Part shown: one piece after another, positions 30,501 through 39,334 of the stretch | How the letters are laid out: each line of letters opens with the position of its first letter | Position numbering within the stretch: the stretch's first letter is position 1 | Source: Acinetobacter terrestris | GTDB lineage: Bacteria > Pseudomonadota > Gammaproteobacteria > Pseudomonadales > Moraxellaceae | Direction: 5' to 3' | Assembly (NCBI RefSeq): GCF_004331155.1 | Contig: NZ_SJNZ01000019.1 | Location: 2-61,628, forward strand | Length of the DNA stretch: 61,627 bases | Notes under the pieces: model-generated | The model's database searches: none | What the model was told of the DNA's origin: nothing | Seen by the model: only the letters and a program-made list of their open reading frames with translations | Made by a program: the position numbers and the translations under genes

Positions 30501-31034
30501 CAAGGTCTGGGACTCGGCTTAGCCATTGTGCAACGCATGACCAGCCTGCTGGACTACCCGGTACACGTCTATTCTGAATATGGCAAAGGTTCTTGCTTCA
30601 TGATTGAAGTGCCGATTGTGGAAGCACCGAAAGTGGTGGCAACACCAGTCCAGGCAATTCCGCTGAAAAGCAAAGCCTATAAAATTTTATGCCTGGACAA
30701 TGATGAAACCATTCTGGAAGGCATGTCGACCTTGCTGACCAAATGGGGTTACCAAGTGTTTAAAGCGACGGAACCTGAACAGGCGCTAGAACTGATTCAG
30801 CAAGAAAACATTCAAGTGTGGCTGGTCGACCAGCATTTGAATAACGGTAAAATTGGTCTCGATTTCATTCTGGAAAATCGTCAAGAGCAAGTTCCTGTGG
30901 CATTGATTACCGCAGATTCAGATCCTGAACTGCCACAACATTTGAAAGAACTGAATATTGTGCTGCTGAAAAAACCGTTAAAACCGGCCTCACTTCGTTC
31001 ATGGTTATCGGGATTAAAAATCTCTAACTCCTAA
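27543..31034 (+). CDS. crbS: hybrid sensor histidine kinase with SSS-transporter domain, CrbS type
   Basis: An 1163-aa protein. Domains in order: SSSF transporter-like region with about 13 helices (residues 1-520); linker including a STAC-like segment (about 550-620); PAS-like region (about 650-760, MIDHMTQGVSVVDENM); coiled coil; HisKA with phospho-acceptor H814 in AAASHDLLQPMHAAR; HATPase_c with DTGPGIAEEQ and GLGLGLAIV; and a C-terminal receiver with D1096 (WLVDQHL). This matches CrbS, which with the LuxR-type regulator CrbR drives acs expression (the acetate switch in Vibrio and Pseudomonas). Divergent from yjcH-actP, and crbR-like and acs genes lie downstream, so acetate control is the natural reading. 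Confidence 0.92.
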   Translation: MNSWLIIGVLALYIALLFICAFFGEKHASRLSTRGRMLLFSLTLGVYCSSWTFYGATGAAVREGIIFLPIYLGPLIFVGVGYDIWRRLGRVRQHHAISSIADFVAARYGKSGTLASLVTILAVIAIIPYLALQLRAIALSAAVILQQDSGIESTTNGVLFLTGVLAILAMIFGTRQIANTEQHGGLMLAVAFESFVKLFALLCVALFFVFDSPDNLKQISSDVADTFKEVQLFGVPETFWVQTVLAALAVICLPRQFHVAVVELRDEKHIRGARRWFATYLILTTIAIIPIASWALHAAPQFLAIPDVAVLSLPLSYNQDWLTLLAFLGGFSASTGMLLVSSVALSIMLSNDLIMPALWRTGILSRHDKRLPLVLKFTRRICILAVMLLGFLFFHFFNDIDQLSVFGLLAFSAVAQFSPALIGGLYWRGGSKQGVYAGLITGFVMWAYTLLFPTVLRSLPAEYSQFTQQLLSLGPFGINWLRPEALLGFQSFAALTHGVVWSLGLNILLYVWVSRIFRPSIAEQIQAESFFYYETKPLPSHSTTSDINYLQHDVARLKVGDLIALAKRITGEGPTTKAFRQFCAQNNVILNENSSANGMWWRFTEQYLAGTIGSASARTLLTTAMVNNGLALGQVANILDQASQWQRFNQNLIMTMIDHMTQGVSVVDENMCLVAWNNQYLKLFDYPKDIVYVGCPIADLIRYNAERGECGPGSVEEHVRKRIHWMAMGSAHEFERIRKDGRVIQMRGNPIEGGGFVTTFADITAFRENEAVLEGRVQDRTQQLANALSEQQLAREQADRANMSKSRFIAAASHDLLQPMHAARLFSTALEQSVQSDEDRKTLQQLDRALHGAESMLSALLDIARLEGGTIQPKRQSYPLHDLLSDLELQFKSIAAQRGIKLSVHDAQFWIDTDPQWIRRIIQNFVSNALRYTAKGKVIVGVLRSAEKPNNIRIGVWDTGPGIAEEQRIKLFQEFERCGHTSPWGEQGLGLGLAIVQRMTSLLDYPVHVYSEYGKGSCFMIEVPIVEAPKVVATPVQAIPLKSKAYKILCLDNDETILEGMSTLLTKWGYQVFKATEPEQALELIQQENIQVWLVDQHLNNGKIGLDFILENRQEQVPVALITADSDPELPQHLKELNIVLLKKPLKPASLRSWLSGLKISNS

Positions 31035-31053
31035 GCCTAAACTGTAAAATCAG

Positions 31054-31089
31054 ACGTCCATTTCACCTTGCTGAAATGGACGTTTTTTT
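31054..31089 (+). terminator. terminator after crbS
   Basis: ACGTCCATTTCA pairs with TGAAATGGACGT around a 6-base loop, then a T tract. Confidence 0.93.
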
Positions 31090-31451
31090 ACACAAAAACA
31101 CCTATAGTTACGCGTACTGGCAATTTAATTTTCCACCTAGGCAAAACTGTTGAAAAAGTCTTATTTTCAGGTCTGTTGTATTGACCAAAAACTCCAACCC
31201 TGTATTTTCTATGGCAAAGAACATCAAAATTCAAATATACACTTGTATAATTAGTTACAATTTCGCAAATTATTATTATTAAAGGTATTTTTTTAATAAA
31301 AAGCCACTCTATAACTTTAGTCGTATTCCGTTCGTCGCCATCCTGGCTCATATATGAGAGCAACAAATGATCAGTTTAATTTCTGTATCAGTACGTACAT
31401 CAAAACACTGCCCAAGAAACTGATCATCATAGAAAAATCCAGGAGTTTAAG
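31090..31451. other. intergenic region before the 255-aa hypothetical gene, with an inverted repeat in the leader
   Basis: No ORF of note. ATGATCAGTTT (31367-31377) is repeated in inverted form as AAACTGATCAT (31417-31427), about 25 bases before the start codon's GGAG. It could fold into a long-range stem in the leader RNA or be a protein-binding site. Confidence 0.6.
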
Positions 31452-32219
31452 ATGAACATTTCTGAAGCCAGAAGCCATGGCGTAGATCAATCGCAACAAT
31501 TTTACCGTCAATATGGTGCCAATGCCCTGTTACCTGAAATTCAATGGACTGAATTATTCAAGCCCAGCCACTTGAAAGACACACATATTCAGGCATTAAA
31601 CACCTTGTATCAAAGTGCGGTTCCGCTTGCATTACAAGTGTTTGATGAATTGAATTTTGATGTATTCAGTCCTGCTGCCTATAAACCGCAAGGCTTGGGT
31701 TTATTTGACCGACTTGCTGAACAAGAAGATAAGCTGATCCAGTCCTTAAAAGCCGAATCTAAAGACTTAAGCGATGCAGTACGTCACCAGATTTGGAGCA
31801 TGTTATTGCGCGGGGGTGCGGTGCTGGTCTTTAAAGCATGGCTGGGCAAAGTCAAAACCGATGAGAATCTGCTCGATACCACCCAGTTTGATGAATTGTC
31901 TGATCTGCTTTTTATCAAGACCCCACCTTTGGAATTGGCACAGCACTTAGAGGTAAATGCCCATGCCAATGAAGATCATATCTTCCTGCTGTATGGCAGT
32001 GATGTCTATTTAGACCGTTTTAACAGTCTGGAAACTGCGACTTTATTTGTCGATTTAGGCGTATATGATGCGGCATTTTTAAGTTTACGAGATGAAAGCG
32101 TGGCTGAATATCTAAAAGAACAAGCATATGTATCTCAAGAGCAAATTGATGATCTGCAATGTGCATTAAATCCATTATTTTGCACAGACCATACCCCCAG
32201 ACAAAGCTACGTCGCCTAA
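31452..32219 (+). CDS. hypothetical protein (255 aa)
   Basis: A soluble, acidic protein with no signal peptide and no membrane span. CCAGGAG before the ATG supports the start. I recognise no domain; visible features are an amphipathic N-terminal half and a Cys near the end (ALNPLFCTDH). It lies between crbS and the convergent crbR, so it could be part of the acetate regulon, but that is only proximity. No motif indicates enzymatic activity. Confidence 0.75.
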   Translation: MNISEARSHGVDQSQQFYRQYGANALLPEIQWTELFKPSHLKDTHIQALNTLYQSAVPLALQVFDELNFDVFSPAAYKPQGLGLFDRLAEQEDKLIQSLKAESKDLSDAVRHQIWSMLLRGGAVLVFKAWLGKVKTDENLLDTTQFDELSDLLFIKTPPLELAQHLEVNAHANEDHIFLLYGSDVYLDRFNSLETATLFVDLGVYDAAFLSLRDESVAEYLKEQAYVSQEQIDDLQCALNPLFCTDHTPRQSYVA

Positions 32220-32275
32220 TCTAAAACACTAAAGGCTTTGAATTTCAAAACATCTCGCGCAATAAACCTCGCAAT

Positions 32276-32305
32276 AAAAAAGGCACTTTCATCAAGTACC
32301 TTTTT
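32276..32305. terminator. bidirectional terminator between the hypothetical gene and crbR
   Basis: AAGGCACTT pairs with AAGTACCTT (one mismatch) around TCATC, with A and T tracts on either side of a convergent gene pair. Confidence 0.75.
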
Positions 32306-32328
32306 CGTTCAATGCTGGGTTTAGCAGA

Positions 32329-32988
32329 TTACATTCTCTTTTCTTCAATATTTAACGCACTGATCGCCAATACTGCCTGAGTACGGTTTTGTACATTCAA
32401 TTTACGGAAAATGGCAGTGACATGCGCTTTAATGGTTGCTTCAGAGACATCAAGCTCATAAGCAATCTGTTTATTCAGTAAACCTTCAGCCACCATCATC
32501 AATACACGGAATTGTTGCGGTGTCAGCGATTGAATACGTTCTGCCAGCGCAGTTTCATCTGCGGCACGTGGATCAAAATTCAGGTTGGCAGGCAAGTTTG
32601 GCGGTAACCAGATGTCACCTTCCAGCACCTGGCGAATCGCCTCGCCAATATGGCTTGGATGTGCTGATTTAGGAATATAGCCCATTGCACCATGCGCAAT
32701 GGCACGTTGAATAATTGAAGTTTCTTCATGCGCAGAAACCACAATAATTGGAATTGAGGGATATTGTGCACGGACGTGAACCAAAGCTGAAAAGCCCGAA
32801 GCGCCTGGTAAATTTAAATCCAATAAAACCAAATCCGGTTCTGGTCCGTTATCTAAGCGTTCGTACAACTCATTTACTGCAGCTGTTTCATGAATTTGAG
32901 CTTGCGGTAAGCTGTAACGAACGGCCTGAATTAAGGCATGACGAAACAGCGGATGGTCATCAACGATTAAAATATTCATAAGCGACAT
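32329..32988 (-). CDS. crbR: LuxR/NarL-family response regulator, CrbR type
   Basis: A 219-aa response regulator. Receiver domain with acidic pair D10/D11 and phospho-acceptor D57 in VLLDLNLPG; C-terminal LuxR helix-turn-helix (about 150-210) with LTPQQFRVLMMVAEGLLNKQ and VSEATIKAHVTAIFRKL. This is the architecture of CrbR/ErdR partners of CrbS-type kinases, and one such kinase gene lies 1.3 kb away. Expected targets are acs and actP; no binding motif could be read from the sequence. ATG codons at 32988 and 32979 are both possible starts. Confidence 0.88.
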   Translation of the reverse strand: MSLMNILIVDDHPLFRHALIQAVRYSLPQAQIHETAAVNELYERLDNGPEPDLVLLDLNLPGASGFSALVHVRAQYPSIPIIVVSAHEETSIIQRAIAHGAMGYIPKSAHPSHIGEAIRQVLEGDIWLPPNLPANLNFDPRAADETALAERIQSLTPQQFRVLMMVAEGLLNKQIAYELDVSEATIKAHVTAIFRKLNVQNRTQAVLAISALNIEEKRM

Positions 32989-33356
32989 GAAGGATCTTGT
33001 GCACAGTGGTTTCTATTCTAACCATAGTCACGCATTTAAGGATATGCAAGATCTCACTATTTTTACATTTAAGCCGATATTCACACTCACAAATTGGCAA
33101 AATTATGTATTTTCTTAATTTCTTTCAATCTAATCACTTTTTCATATAAATTTTATCGTCTAAAGAAAAATGCTTATTAATAATCAAGATAAACCTATAA
33201 ATCAAATAATTAACAAGCCTTAAAACGCCAGTTAATCACAATTTTCGTTATATCTTAAAATCAGATAACTTTTCTGTATTTGCTTATTTTACAGCATATG
33301 CCAACTGTTGATTAATAAACACATTCCGAGATTTTATTGTTTTAGGTTATTCCAAA
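32989..33356. other. AT-rich divergent promoter region between crbR and msuE
   Basis: 368 bases with no coding potential on either strand. It must carry the promoters for the leftward crbR and the rightward sulfur block. I looked for a sigma-54 -24/-12 site, used for sfn genes in Pseudomonas, and saw no convincing GG-N10-GC pair. Confidence 0.6.
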
Positions 33357-34091
33357 ATGTCTATTTTAAATACACAAAAACCCTTAAATATTGTTGCTGT
33401 ATCGGGTGGTTTGAACAACCCGTCAAAAACTGAAGCTTTGGTTCAAGCGATTCTGGACGAACTGGGTGAAGCCACCCCGATTAATGTCCATTTCATTAAA
33501 TTCAGCGAAATTGGTCAATTGATGGGCGGTGCGATCTACCGCAATCAATTACCACAGCGGGTACAAGATGACTTGGCTGCCGTAGAAGCAGCAGATGCAC
33601 TGATTGTCGGGACGCCAGTGTACCGCGCATCATTTACCGGTTTATTTAAACACTTTTTCGATTTTGTAGAACAAACCGCATTGGTCGATGTGCCTGTGCT
33701 ACTTGCGGCTTCAGGCGGTTCTGAACGTCATGCCTTGGTTCTTGAACACCAGTTACGTCCATTGTTTAGCTTCTTCCAGGCACAAACTTTGCCAATCGGT
33801 GTTTACGCGACTGACCGCGATTTCACGCCTGAATACACCATTCACAGCGAATTCTTGCGTGACCGTATTACTTTGGCCGTAGCACGTGCGCTACCAATTC
33901 TTGAATGGGCACCGGCAAAAGGTCAACGTGCAGAAGTGGTCAAAGAGAAAACCCAACAAGCCAACCAAAACCTGGGCATTAATAAACAAATCGAGCAGGA
34001 AGAAGTGCTTCCTTCTGCGGCAGTGCCAAGCCTGGATGCAGCAGAATCACGCTTGCACAGCAAAAAATCACCGAAGACTCAAGTCGCTTAA
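33357..34091 (+). CDS. msuE: NADPH-dependent FMN reductase, MsuE-like
   Basis: A 244-aa flavodoxin-fold reductase that would supply FMNH2 to the monooxygenase encoded next to it. Family marks: AVSGGLNNPSKTEALV near the N-terminus, VGTPVYRASFTGLFKHFFDFV, and LAASGGSERHALVLEHQLRPLF. The C-terminal 40 residues are a charged, probably flexible tail. It is separated by 29 bases from the sfnG-like gene and likely co-transcribed. This pairing is typical of sulfonate and dimethylsulfone sulfur scavenging, induced when sulfate is scarce. Confidence 0.9.
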   Translation: MSILNTQKPLNIVAVSGGLNNPSKTEALVQAILDELGEATPINVHFIKFSEIGQLMGGAIYRNQLPQRVQDDLAAVEAADALIVGTPVYRASFTGLFKHFFDFVEQTALVDVPVLLAASGGSERHALVLEHQLRPLFSFFQAQTLPIGVYATDRDFTPEYTIHSEFLRDRITLAVARALPILEWAPAKGQRAEVVKEKTQQANQNLGINKQIEQEEVLPSAAVPSLDAAESRLHSKKSPKTQVA

Positions 34092-34120
34092 TTAGCGGCT
34101 TCCAACTCGAGGGTTTAAAA

Positions 34121-35239
34121 ATGTCACAACAACAAGCGCAGCAAGACAACAATGTAAAATTTGCCTATTGGGTACCCAATGTCAGCGGCGGTTTCGTGGT
34201 CAGCAACATCGAACAGCGCACCGACTGGAGCTATGAGTACAATGTCCGCTTAGCCCAAGCGGCAGAAAAAAGCGGTTTTGAATACGGCTTAACCCAGATT
34301 CGTTTTGCGTCAAGCTACGGCGCAGAAAACCAGCATGAATCGGTCAGTTTTAGTCATGCGCTATTGGCGAAAACTGAAAAAATCAAACTGATTGCAGCAA
34401 TTTTACCGGGACCGTGGAAACCTGCTCTGGCAGCAAAACAATTGGCCAGCATTAATCAAATGACCAATGGCCGTATCGCGATTAACGTGGTCAGTGGCTG
34501 GTTCCGTGGTGAATTTGATGCAATTGGCGAAGAATGGCCAGAACACGATCAGCGTTATGCCCGTTCCGAAGAATTTATTCGCAGCTTACGTGGCATTTGG
34601 AATACAGATCACTTTAATTTTGATGGTAAGTTCTATCAGTTTAAAGATTACACGCTACGTCCACAGCCATTGCCAAACAAGCCGGTTGAGATTTTCCAGG
34701 GCGGCAGTTCACGTGCAGCACGCGATATGGCAGCAAGCGTATCCGACTGGTACTTCACCAACGGCAATACGCCTGAAGAGCTGAAAAAACAGATTGATGA
34801 TATTCGTGAAAAAGCCAAAGTGAATAACCATCAGGTAAAAATTGGTGTCAATGCTTTCATTATTGCCCGTGATACCGAAGAAGAAGCCAAAGCCGTGCTG
34901 CAAGAAATCATCGACAAGGCCAACATCAAGGCAGTAAAAAACTTCGGTGATGCCACCCGCGAAGCCGGTGCATCCACTGCTGAAGGTGAAGGCAACTGGG
35001 CAAAATCAAGCTTTGAAGATTTGGTGCAGTATAACGATGGCTTTAAAACCAACCTGATTGGTACACCGCAGCAAATTGCTGAACGTATTGTGCTGCTTAA
35101 AAATATCGGTGTCGACCTGGTTCTTTCCGGCTTCTTGCACTGTATTGAAGAAGTGGAATATTTTGGTCAGAAGGTCTTGCCTTTGGTGCGTGAACTCGAA
35201 GCAAAGCAGGCCGAACAGCTACAGGCAAAATCAGCTTAA
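34121..35239 (+). CDS. sfnG: FMNH2-dependent dimethylsulfone monooxygenase, SfnG-like
   Basis: A 372-aa bacterial-luciferase-like TIM-barrel monooxygenase. Family pattern: KFAYWVPNVSGGFVVSNIEQ at the N-terminus, AAILPGPWKPALAAKQLASI and NGRIAINVVSGWFRGEFDAI in the core, all matching SfnG of pseudomonads, which converts dimethylsulfone to methanesulfinate. It needs the reduced flavin provided by the MsuE-like neighbour. A terminator follows. Alternatives are SsuD/MsuD alkanesulfonate enzymes, but the N-terminal signature fits SfnG better. Confidence 0.9.
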   Translation: MSQQQAQQDNNVKFAYWVPNVSGGFVVSNIEQRTDWSYEYNVRLAQAAEKSGFEYGLTQIRFASSYGAENQHESVSFSHALLAKTEKIKLIAAILPGPWKPALAAKQLASINQMTNGRIAINVVSGWFRGEFDAIGEEWPEHDQRYARSEEFIRSLRGIWNTDHFNFDGKFYQFKDYTLRPQPLPNKPVEIFQGGSSRAARDMAASVSDWYFTNGNTPEELKKQIDDIREKAKVNNHQVKIGVNAFIIARDTEEEAKAVLQEIIDKANIKAVKNFGDATREAGASTAEGEGNWAKSSFEDLVQYNDGFKTNLIGTPQQIAERIVLLKNIGVDLVLSGFLHCIEEVEYFGQKVLPLVRELEAKQAEQLQAKSA

Positions 35240-35279
35240 GCCATCCCATTATAATAATAATGCTTTACCCCACTTCATC

Positions 35280-35309
35280 CCCTCAGGACTCGGCCTGAGG
35301 GTTTTTTTT
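35280..35309 (+). terminator. terminator after sfnG
   Basis: CCCTCAGG pairs with CCTGAGGG around ACTCGG, then eight T residues. Confidence 0.92.
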
Positions 35310-35378
35310 ATGCAAATACAGTAGTCAGATTCCAGATTGCTCCTTACAATCGAAGTCATCTGAATAAGGAAAATGTCA

Positions 35379-35993
35379 ATGTATACAGGTATTGTTCAAG
35401 GCTTGGAAAAAATCATTGAAATTAAAAAAGGTGATGGTTTTATTACGATTGTGGTGAGCAACCAGCAGCACTTTTTTGCCGATGTTTTTATTGGTGCAAG
35501 TGTTGCCATCAATGGCGTATGCCTGACAGTCACCACCATTGATGCCGCACTGAATCAAATTCATTTTGATATTTCTGATGTCACTTTGGCACTCACTACC
35601 TTAAAAAATTTAAAAGTCGGTGATGCGGTCAATATTGAACGCTCTGCCAAAGTTGGTGCAGAAAATGGCGGGCATAACCTGTATGGACACATCGAAGGCA
35701 CTGCAATTGTTAAAGCTCTTGAACAGCGCGGTGAGACTTTCCACATTGACCTGCAGATTCCAGACGGCAATATCAAATACTTCTTTCTAAAAGGTTTTAT
35801 AGGGCTGAATGGTTGCAGCCTCACCATCAACCGTGTCGATCGTCAAGCGAGTGAAATCTCGATTGATTTGATCCCTGAAACACTTCGTTTAACCACATGG
35901 AAAGATGTCAAAGTTGGTGATGAAGTAAATTACGAAATTGACCAGATGACCCGAACCTTGGTGGATACCCTGGAAAATATCCATCAGCGTTAA
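35379..35993 (+). CDS. riboflavin synthase alpha-chain family protein
   Basis: A 204-aa protein made of two lumazine-binding repeats. The start MYTGIVQG, the motif GASVAINGVCLTV with Ser41 and Cys48 at the E. coli positions, GGHNLYGHI, and KGFIGLNGCSLTI are those of riboflavin synthase. Residue 2 is Tyr where the E. coli enzyme has Phe, and the rest of the rib operon is absent. It could be a true synthase or a paralog serving flavin supply for the adjacent FMN-dependent sulfur enzymes. The ATG at 35379 has AAGGA about 8 bases upstream, while the ATG at 35373 is too close to it. Separated from sfnG by a terminator. Confidence 0.85.
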   Translation: MYTGIVQGLEKIIEIKKGDGFITIVVSNQQHFFADVFIGASVAINGVCLTVTTIDAALNQIHFDISDVTLALTTLKNLKVGDAVNIERSAKVGAENGGHNLYGHIEGTAIVKALEQRGETFHIDLQIPDGNIKYFFLKGFIGLNGCSLTINRVDRQASEISIDLIPETLRLTTWKDVKVGDEVNYEIDQMTRTLVDTLENIHQR

Positions 35994-36028
35994 GCTTTCT
36001 TGTCTTAGTTTGATTTGCTTCGAGTCAT

Positions 36029-36055
36029 AAAAAAGCCTTGATCTAAAGGCTTTTT
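36029..36055. terminator. bidirectional terminator between riboflavin-synthase-like gene and sfnB-like gene
   Basis: AAAAAGCCTT pairs with AAGGCTTTTT around GATCTA, between convergent genes. Confidence 0.9.
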
Positions 36056-36077
36056 GAGTTTTGGATAGGGCGCTCAA

Positions 36078-37259
36078 TCAAGAATAAAAACTTGGATCAG
36101 GCACTTTGCCGGTCAACACCCACTCGCCCACTTCCTGATATTTATAATCAATCGGGTCATGCAGCGTCTGGGTACGCACATTTCGCCAGAAACGGTCTAG
36201 ATTCAGTTTGGCTGTGGTCGCACGTGCACCCATCACTTGGAAAATATTTTGCGTCACAAACAGCGAAGTATTGGTCGCAGCAATTTTTGCAGTGGCAATG
36301 GCAATACTGACTTCACCACGTTGCTCGGCTGTTAGGTTCTCGCCGATATCCCAAGCGTTCTGCAAGGTCTCTACCGCTTTATTGGCCAGTAAACGTACCC
36401 CTTCCAGTTGCACATAAAACTCGGCAAAGTGCTTTTGCATGAATGGATCATTGACTGCATTTTCAGCCAATGATTTTGACCATGCTTTCTGGCTTTGCAC
36501 AGTTTGTTTTGCAGTTTCAAAAGCGCCTTCGGCTACGCCCAAGAACATATGCACAAAAATCAGCTGTGCCACTAAAGGGCGTAAGCTCGAATACGGCGTA
36601 CTCAGCGGTCCCGGATTGAGCAGCAATTCATCTTCTTGAATTTTGACCTGCTCGAAATGACTACTGCCACTGTCAGTTTGGCGTTGTCCCATATTGTTCC
36701 AGTCACCCAAGAAACTGACCCCGTCGCGCGCAGTCGGAATCACGCCAATCAGTAATTTTCCATCCTCGTTATAACCTGAGCAAAGCAGTACATCTGAATC
36801 CATCGAACCTGAACAAAAGCTTTTATCACCATGAAAGATATATTCATGTTCAGAGACTTTCACTGCTGTAGTGCGTCGGTCCAACGGATTTAAAGTATTG
36901 CCCCAAAACAGGTTTTCCTGAGCAGTTTGCTGAAACCATTTGCCATATTGTTCAGGTTGTGAAAACAGTTGTACCGTTGCAATCAGTAAATGATGAAAAC
37001 CATAAACATGCGCAAGTGAACTATCGACTTGAGCAATCGTCTGAATGGTTTGAAAAATTGTTTTCCACGTTGCCCCTTGCCCACCATATTGGGTTGGAAT
37101 AGACAGACCCAATAAGCCACTTTGACGAATTAAATCACGCTCGGATTTTGGGTTGCCACCCTGCTTGTCACGTTCTGCGGCAGTGGTTGCAAACTGTTCG
37201 GCCAGTTGTCGGGCGATCTCAATCGGTTGAGCTGAGGTTAACGGTGTTGAAGCATTCAT
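36078..37259 (-). CDS. acyl-CoA-dehydrogenase-fold flavoprotein, SfnB/DszC-like monooxygenase
   Basis: A 393-aa protein of the acyl-CoA dehydrogenase superfamily. Visible blocks: LLGLSIPTQYGGQGATW, VDSSLAHVYGFHHLLI, HGDKSFCSGS, DWNNMGQRQTDSGSSHFEQV, and an end TLHDPIDYKYQEVGEWVL that resembles DszC and SfnB desulfurisation enzymes rather than true acyl-CoA dehydrogenases (no catalytic Glu in the usual position was identified). Likely a flavin-dependent monooxygenase in the use of organosulfur compounds, consistent with msuE and sfnG nearby. It is on the opposite strand and convergent with the riboflavin-synthase-like gene. Confidence 0.85.
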   Translation of the reverse strand: MNASTPLTSAQPIEIARQLAEQFATTAAERDKQGGNPKSERDLIRQSGLLGLSIPTQYGGQGATWKTIFQTIQTIAQVDSSLAHVYGFHHLLIATVQLFSQPEQYGKWFQQTAQENLFWGNTLNPLDRRTTAVKVSEHEYIFHGDKSFCSGSMDSDVLLCSGYNEDGKLLIGVIPTARDGVSFLGDWNNMGQRQTDSGSSHFEQVKIQEDELLLNPGPLSTPYSSLRPLVAQLIFVHMFLGVAEGAFETAKQTVQSQKAWSKSLAENAVNDPFMQKHFAEFYVQLEGVRLLANKAVETLQNAWDIGENLTAEQRGEVSIAIATAKIAATNTSLFVTQNIFQVMGARATTAKLNLDRFWRNVRTQTLHDPIDYKYQEVGEWVLTGKVPDPSFYS

Positions 37260-37351
37260 AATATTGTCTGATTATTCCTATATTTTTAGCTTAGCAGATG
37301 ATGTTTTGCTGCTTTATCTCAATGCCTGCAGTCCTTATACGCAAAATAAAA

Positions 37352-37378
37352 ATACCGCCTGAAAAATACAGGCGGTAT
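37352..37378 (-). terminator. terminator after acs
   Basis: ATACCGCCTG pairs with CAGGCGGTAT around AAAAATA. The minus-strand side continues into TTTTTATTTT. Confidence 0.8.
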
Positions 37379-37390
37379 AAATAAAATGAC

Positions 37391-39334
37391 TTACTTGTCG
37401 GGGTAGACGGTCGCAATCAGATTGTCCACCACCTGTGGATCTGCCAAGGTTGAGGTATCGCCCAAGGTATCCAGCTCATTGGCAGCAATCTTTCTTAAAA
37501 TGCGGCGCATGATTTTACCGGAACGGGTTTTTGGCAAGGCGGGTGCCCAATACAAAGCATCCGGTGTAGCGACGGGTCCTAATACCTTGCGTACCCAGCT
37601 GACCAGTTCTTTACGCAGCTCGTCAGATTCCTCAAAATCGGCCTGCAAGGTCACAAATGCACAGATGCCCTGACCCTTAATGTCATGCGGCATGCCGACC
37701 ACGGCAGCTTCAGCGACATGCTCGTGTGCCACCAGGGCACTTTCCACTTCTGCCGTGCCTAAACGGTGTCCGGAGACATTTAATACATCATCGACCCGTC
37801 CGGTAATCCAGTAATAGCCATCTCGGTCACGGCGTGCACCATCTCCGGTAAAATAAGTCCCTGGATAAGTCGAGAAATAGGCTTCAATAAAACGTTCAGG
37901 ATCGCCCCAGATGGTGCGCATCTGTCCCGGCCAGGAATCCTTGATAATCAGGTTGCCTTCCGCTTCGCCTTCCAGCTCTTTCCCTTCAGCATCGACGATC
38001 GCCGGTTGGATGCCAAATAATGGTCGGGTGGCAGAACCCGGTTTTAAATCGGTTGCACCCGGTAAGGGTGAAATTAAAATCCCGCCTGTTTCGGTTTGCC
38101 ACCAGGTATCGACAATTGGACAACGGCTTTCACCAACCACGGTGTAATACCAGTTCCAGGCTTCCGGATTAATCGGCTCACCGACAGATCCGATTAGACG
38201 CAAGCTGCTGCGGTCACTCTCACGGACAAAGGCATCACCTTCACGCATCATGGCGCGAATTGCCGTTGGGGCGGTATAGAGGATGGTGACATTGTGCTTG
38301 TCGACAATATGGCCGGTACGTGCCCAGGTCGGATATTGTGGTACACCTTCAAACATCACCGTGGTAGTACCGTTCGACAATGGCCCGTATAGCACATAGG
38401 AATGCCCGGTAATCCAGCCGACATCTGCAGTACACCAGAACACATCATCCTGCTTGATATCAAAGACTTCACGGAAAGTCGAGTTCACATAAGTCAGATA
38501 GCCACCGGTGCTATGCAGCACACCTTTGGGCTTGCCGGTTGAACCTGATGTATACAGGATAAATAAAGGATCTTCGGCATTCATCGGTTCAGGGGGGCAG
38601 ATTTCATTGACCGACATGATTTCCATGTGATACCACAGGTCACGTCCTTCCTTAAGTTCAATCGGGTTGCCGGTACGGTGCACCACTATCACATTTTGAA
38701 CGGACTCGGTTCCCTGCACCTTGAGTGCCGCATCGACATTTTCTTTCAGTGGAATCGGCTTGCCACCGCGCATGCCGGAATCGGCAGTAATCACGACTTT
38801 TGCCTGACAGTCTTCAATCCGACTGGCCAGTGAGTCTGGCGAGAAACCACCAAATACCACACAGTGCACCGCACCAATTCGTGCGCAAGCCAGCATAGAA
38901 ATGGCCGCTTCAGAGGTCATGGGCATATACAGCACCACACGGTCGCCTTTGGTCACGCCATGTTTTTTGAGTACATTGGCAAAACGGCAGACTTCATCAT
39001 GCAGTTCTTTAAAGGAAATAATTTTATGCCGTGAAGGATGATCGCCTTCCCAAATAATTGCAGGTTTATGCGGATGTTCTTTTAAATGACGGTCCAGACA
39101 ATTGGCACTCAGGTTCAGCTGTCCATCGGCAAACCATTCGATCTTGAAATTATCCTTGTCGAAACTGGTGTTTTTGACTTGGCTAAAAGGTTTAATCCAG
39201 TCCAGTTTGTTGGCCTGTTCTGCCCAATATTCATCAGGCTGATCAATGGATTTCTGATAACGCTCGAAATATTCAGACTCATTGGTGCGAGCGGTTTTTT
39301 TAAATTCTTCTGGTACAGGATAGATCTCTTTCAT
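37391..39334 (-). CDS. acs: acetyl-CoA synthetase
   Basis: A 647-aa AMP-forming enzyme activating acetate to acetyl-CoA (E. coli 652). The adenylate-forming signature [14 protein letters not shown] is intact. The C-terminal lysine acetylation/catalytic site is seen in [17 protein letters not shown], and WWQTETGG and [17 protein letters not shown] are typical. Together with actP-yjcH and the CrbS/CrbR pair it makes a complete acetate uptake and activation set within 14 kb. The terminator sits between it and the sfnB-like gene. Confidence 0.98.
   Translation of the reverse strand: MKEIYPVPEEFKKTARTNESEYFERYQKSIDQPDEYWAEQANKLDWIKPFSQVKNTSFDKDNFKIEWFADGQLNLSANCLDRHLKEHPHKPAIIWEGDHPSRHKIISFKELHDEVCRFANVLKKHGVTKGDRVVLYMPMTSEAAISMLACARIGAVHCVVFGGFSPDSLASRIEDCQAKVVITADSGMRGGKPIPLKENVDAALKVQGTESVQNVIVVHRTGNPIELKEGRDLWYHMEIMSVNEICPPEPMNAEDPLFILYTSGSTGKPKGVLHSTGGYLTYVNSTFREVFDIKQDDVFWCTADVGWITGHSYVLYGPLSNGTTTVMFEGVPQYPTWARTGHIVDKHNVTILYTAPTAIRAMMREGDAFVRESDRSSLRLIGSVGEPINPEAWNWYYTVVGESRCPIVDTWWQTETGGILISPLPGATDLKPGSATRPLFGIQPAIVDAEGKELEGEAEGNLIIKDSWPGQMRTIWGDPERFIEAYFSTYPGTYFTGDGARRDRDGYYWITGRVDDVLNVSGHRLGTAEVESALVAHEHVAEAAVVGMPHDIKGQGICAFVTLQADFEESDELRKELVSWVRKVLGPVATPDALYWAPALPKTRSGKIMRRILRKIAANELDTLGDTSTLADPQVVDNLIATVYPDK

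Noticed and set aside
34889..35239. Possible regulatory small ORFs inside sfnG
   Set aside because: Frames inside a clearly coding gene with no ribosome-binding sites of their own.
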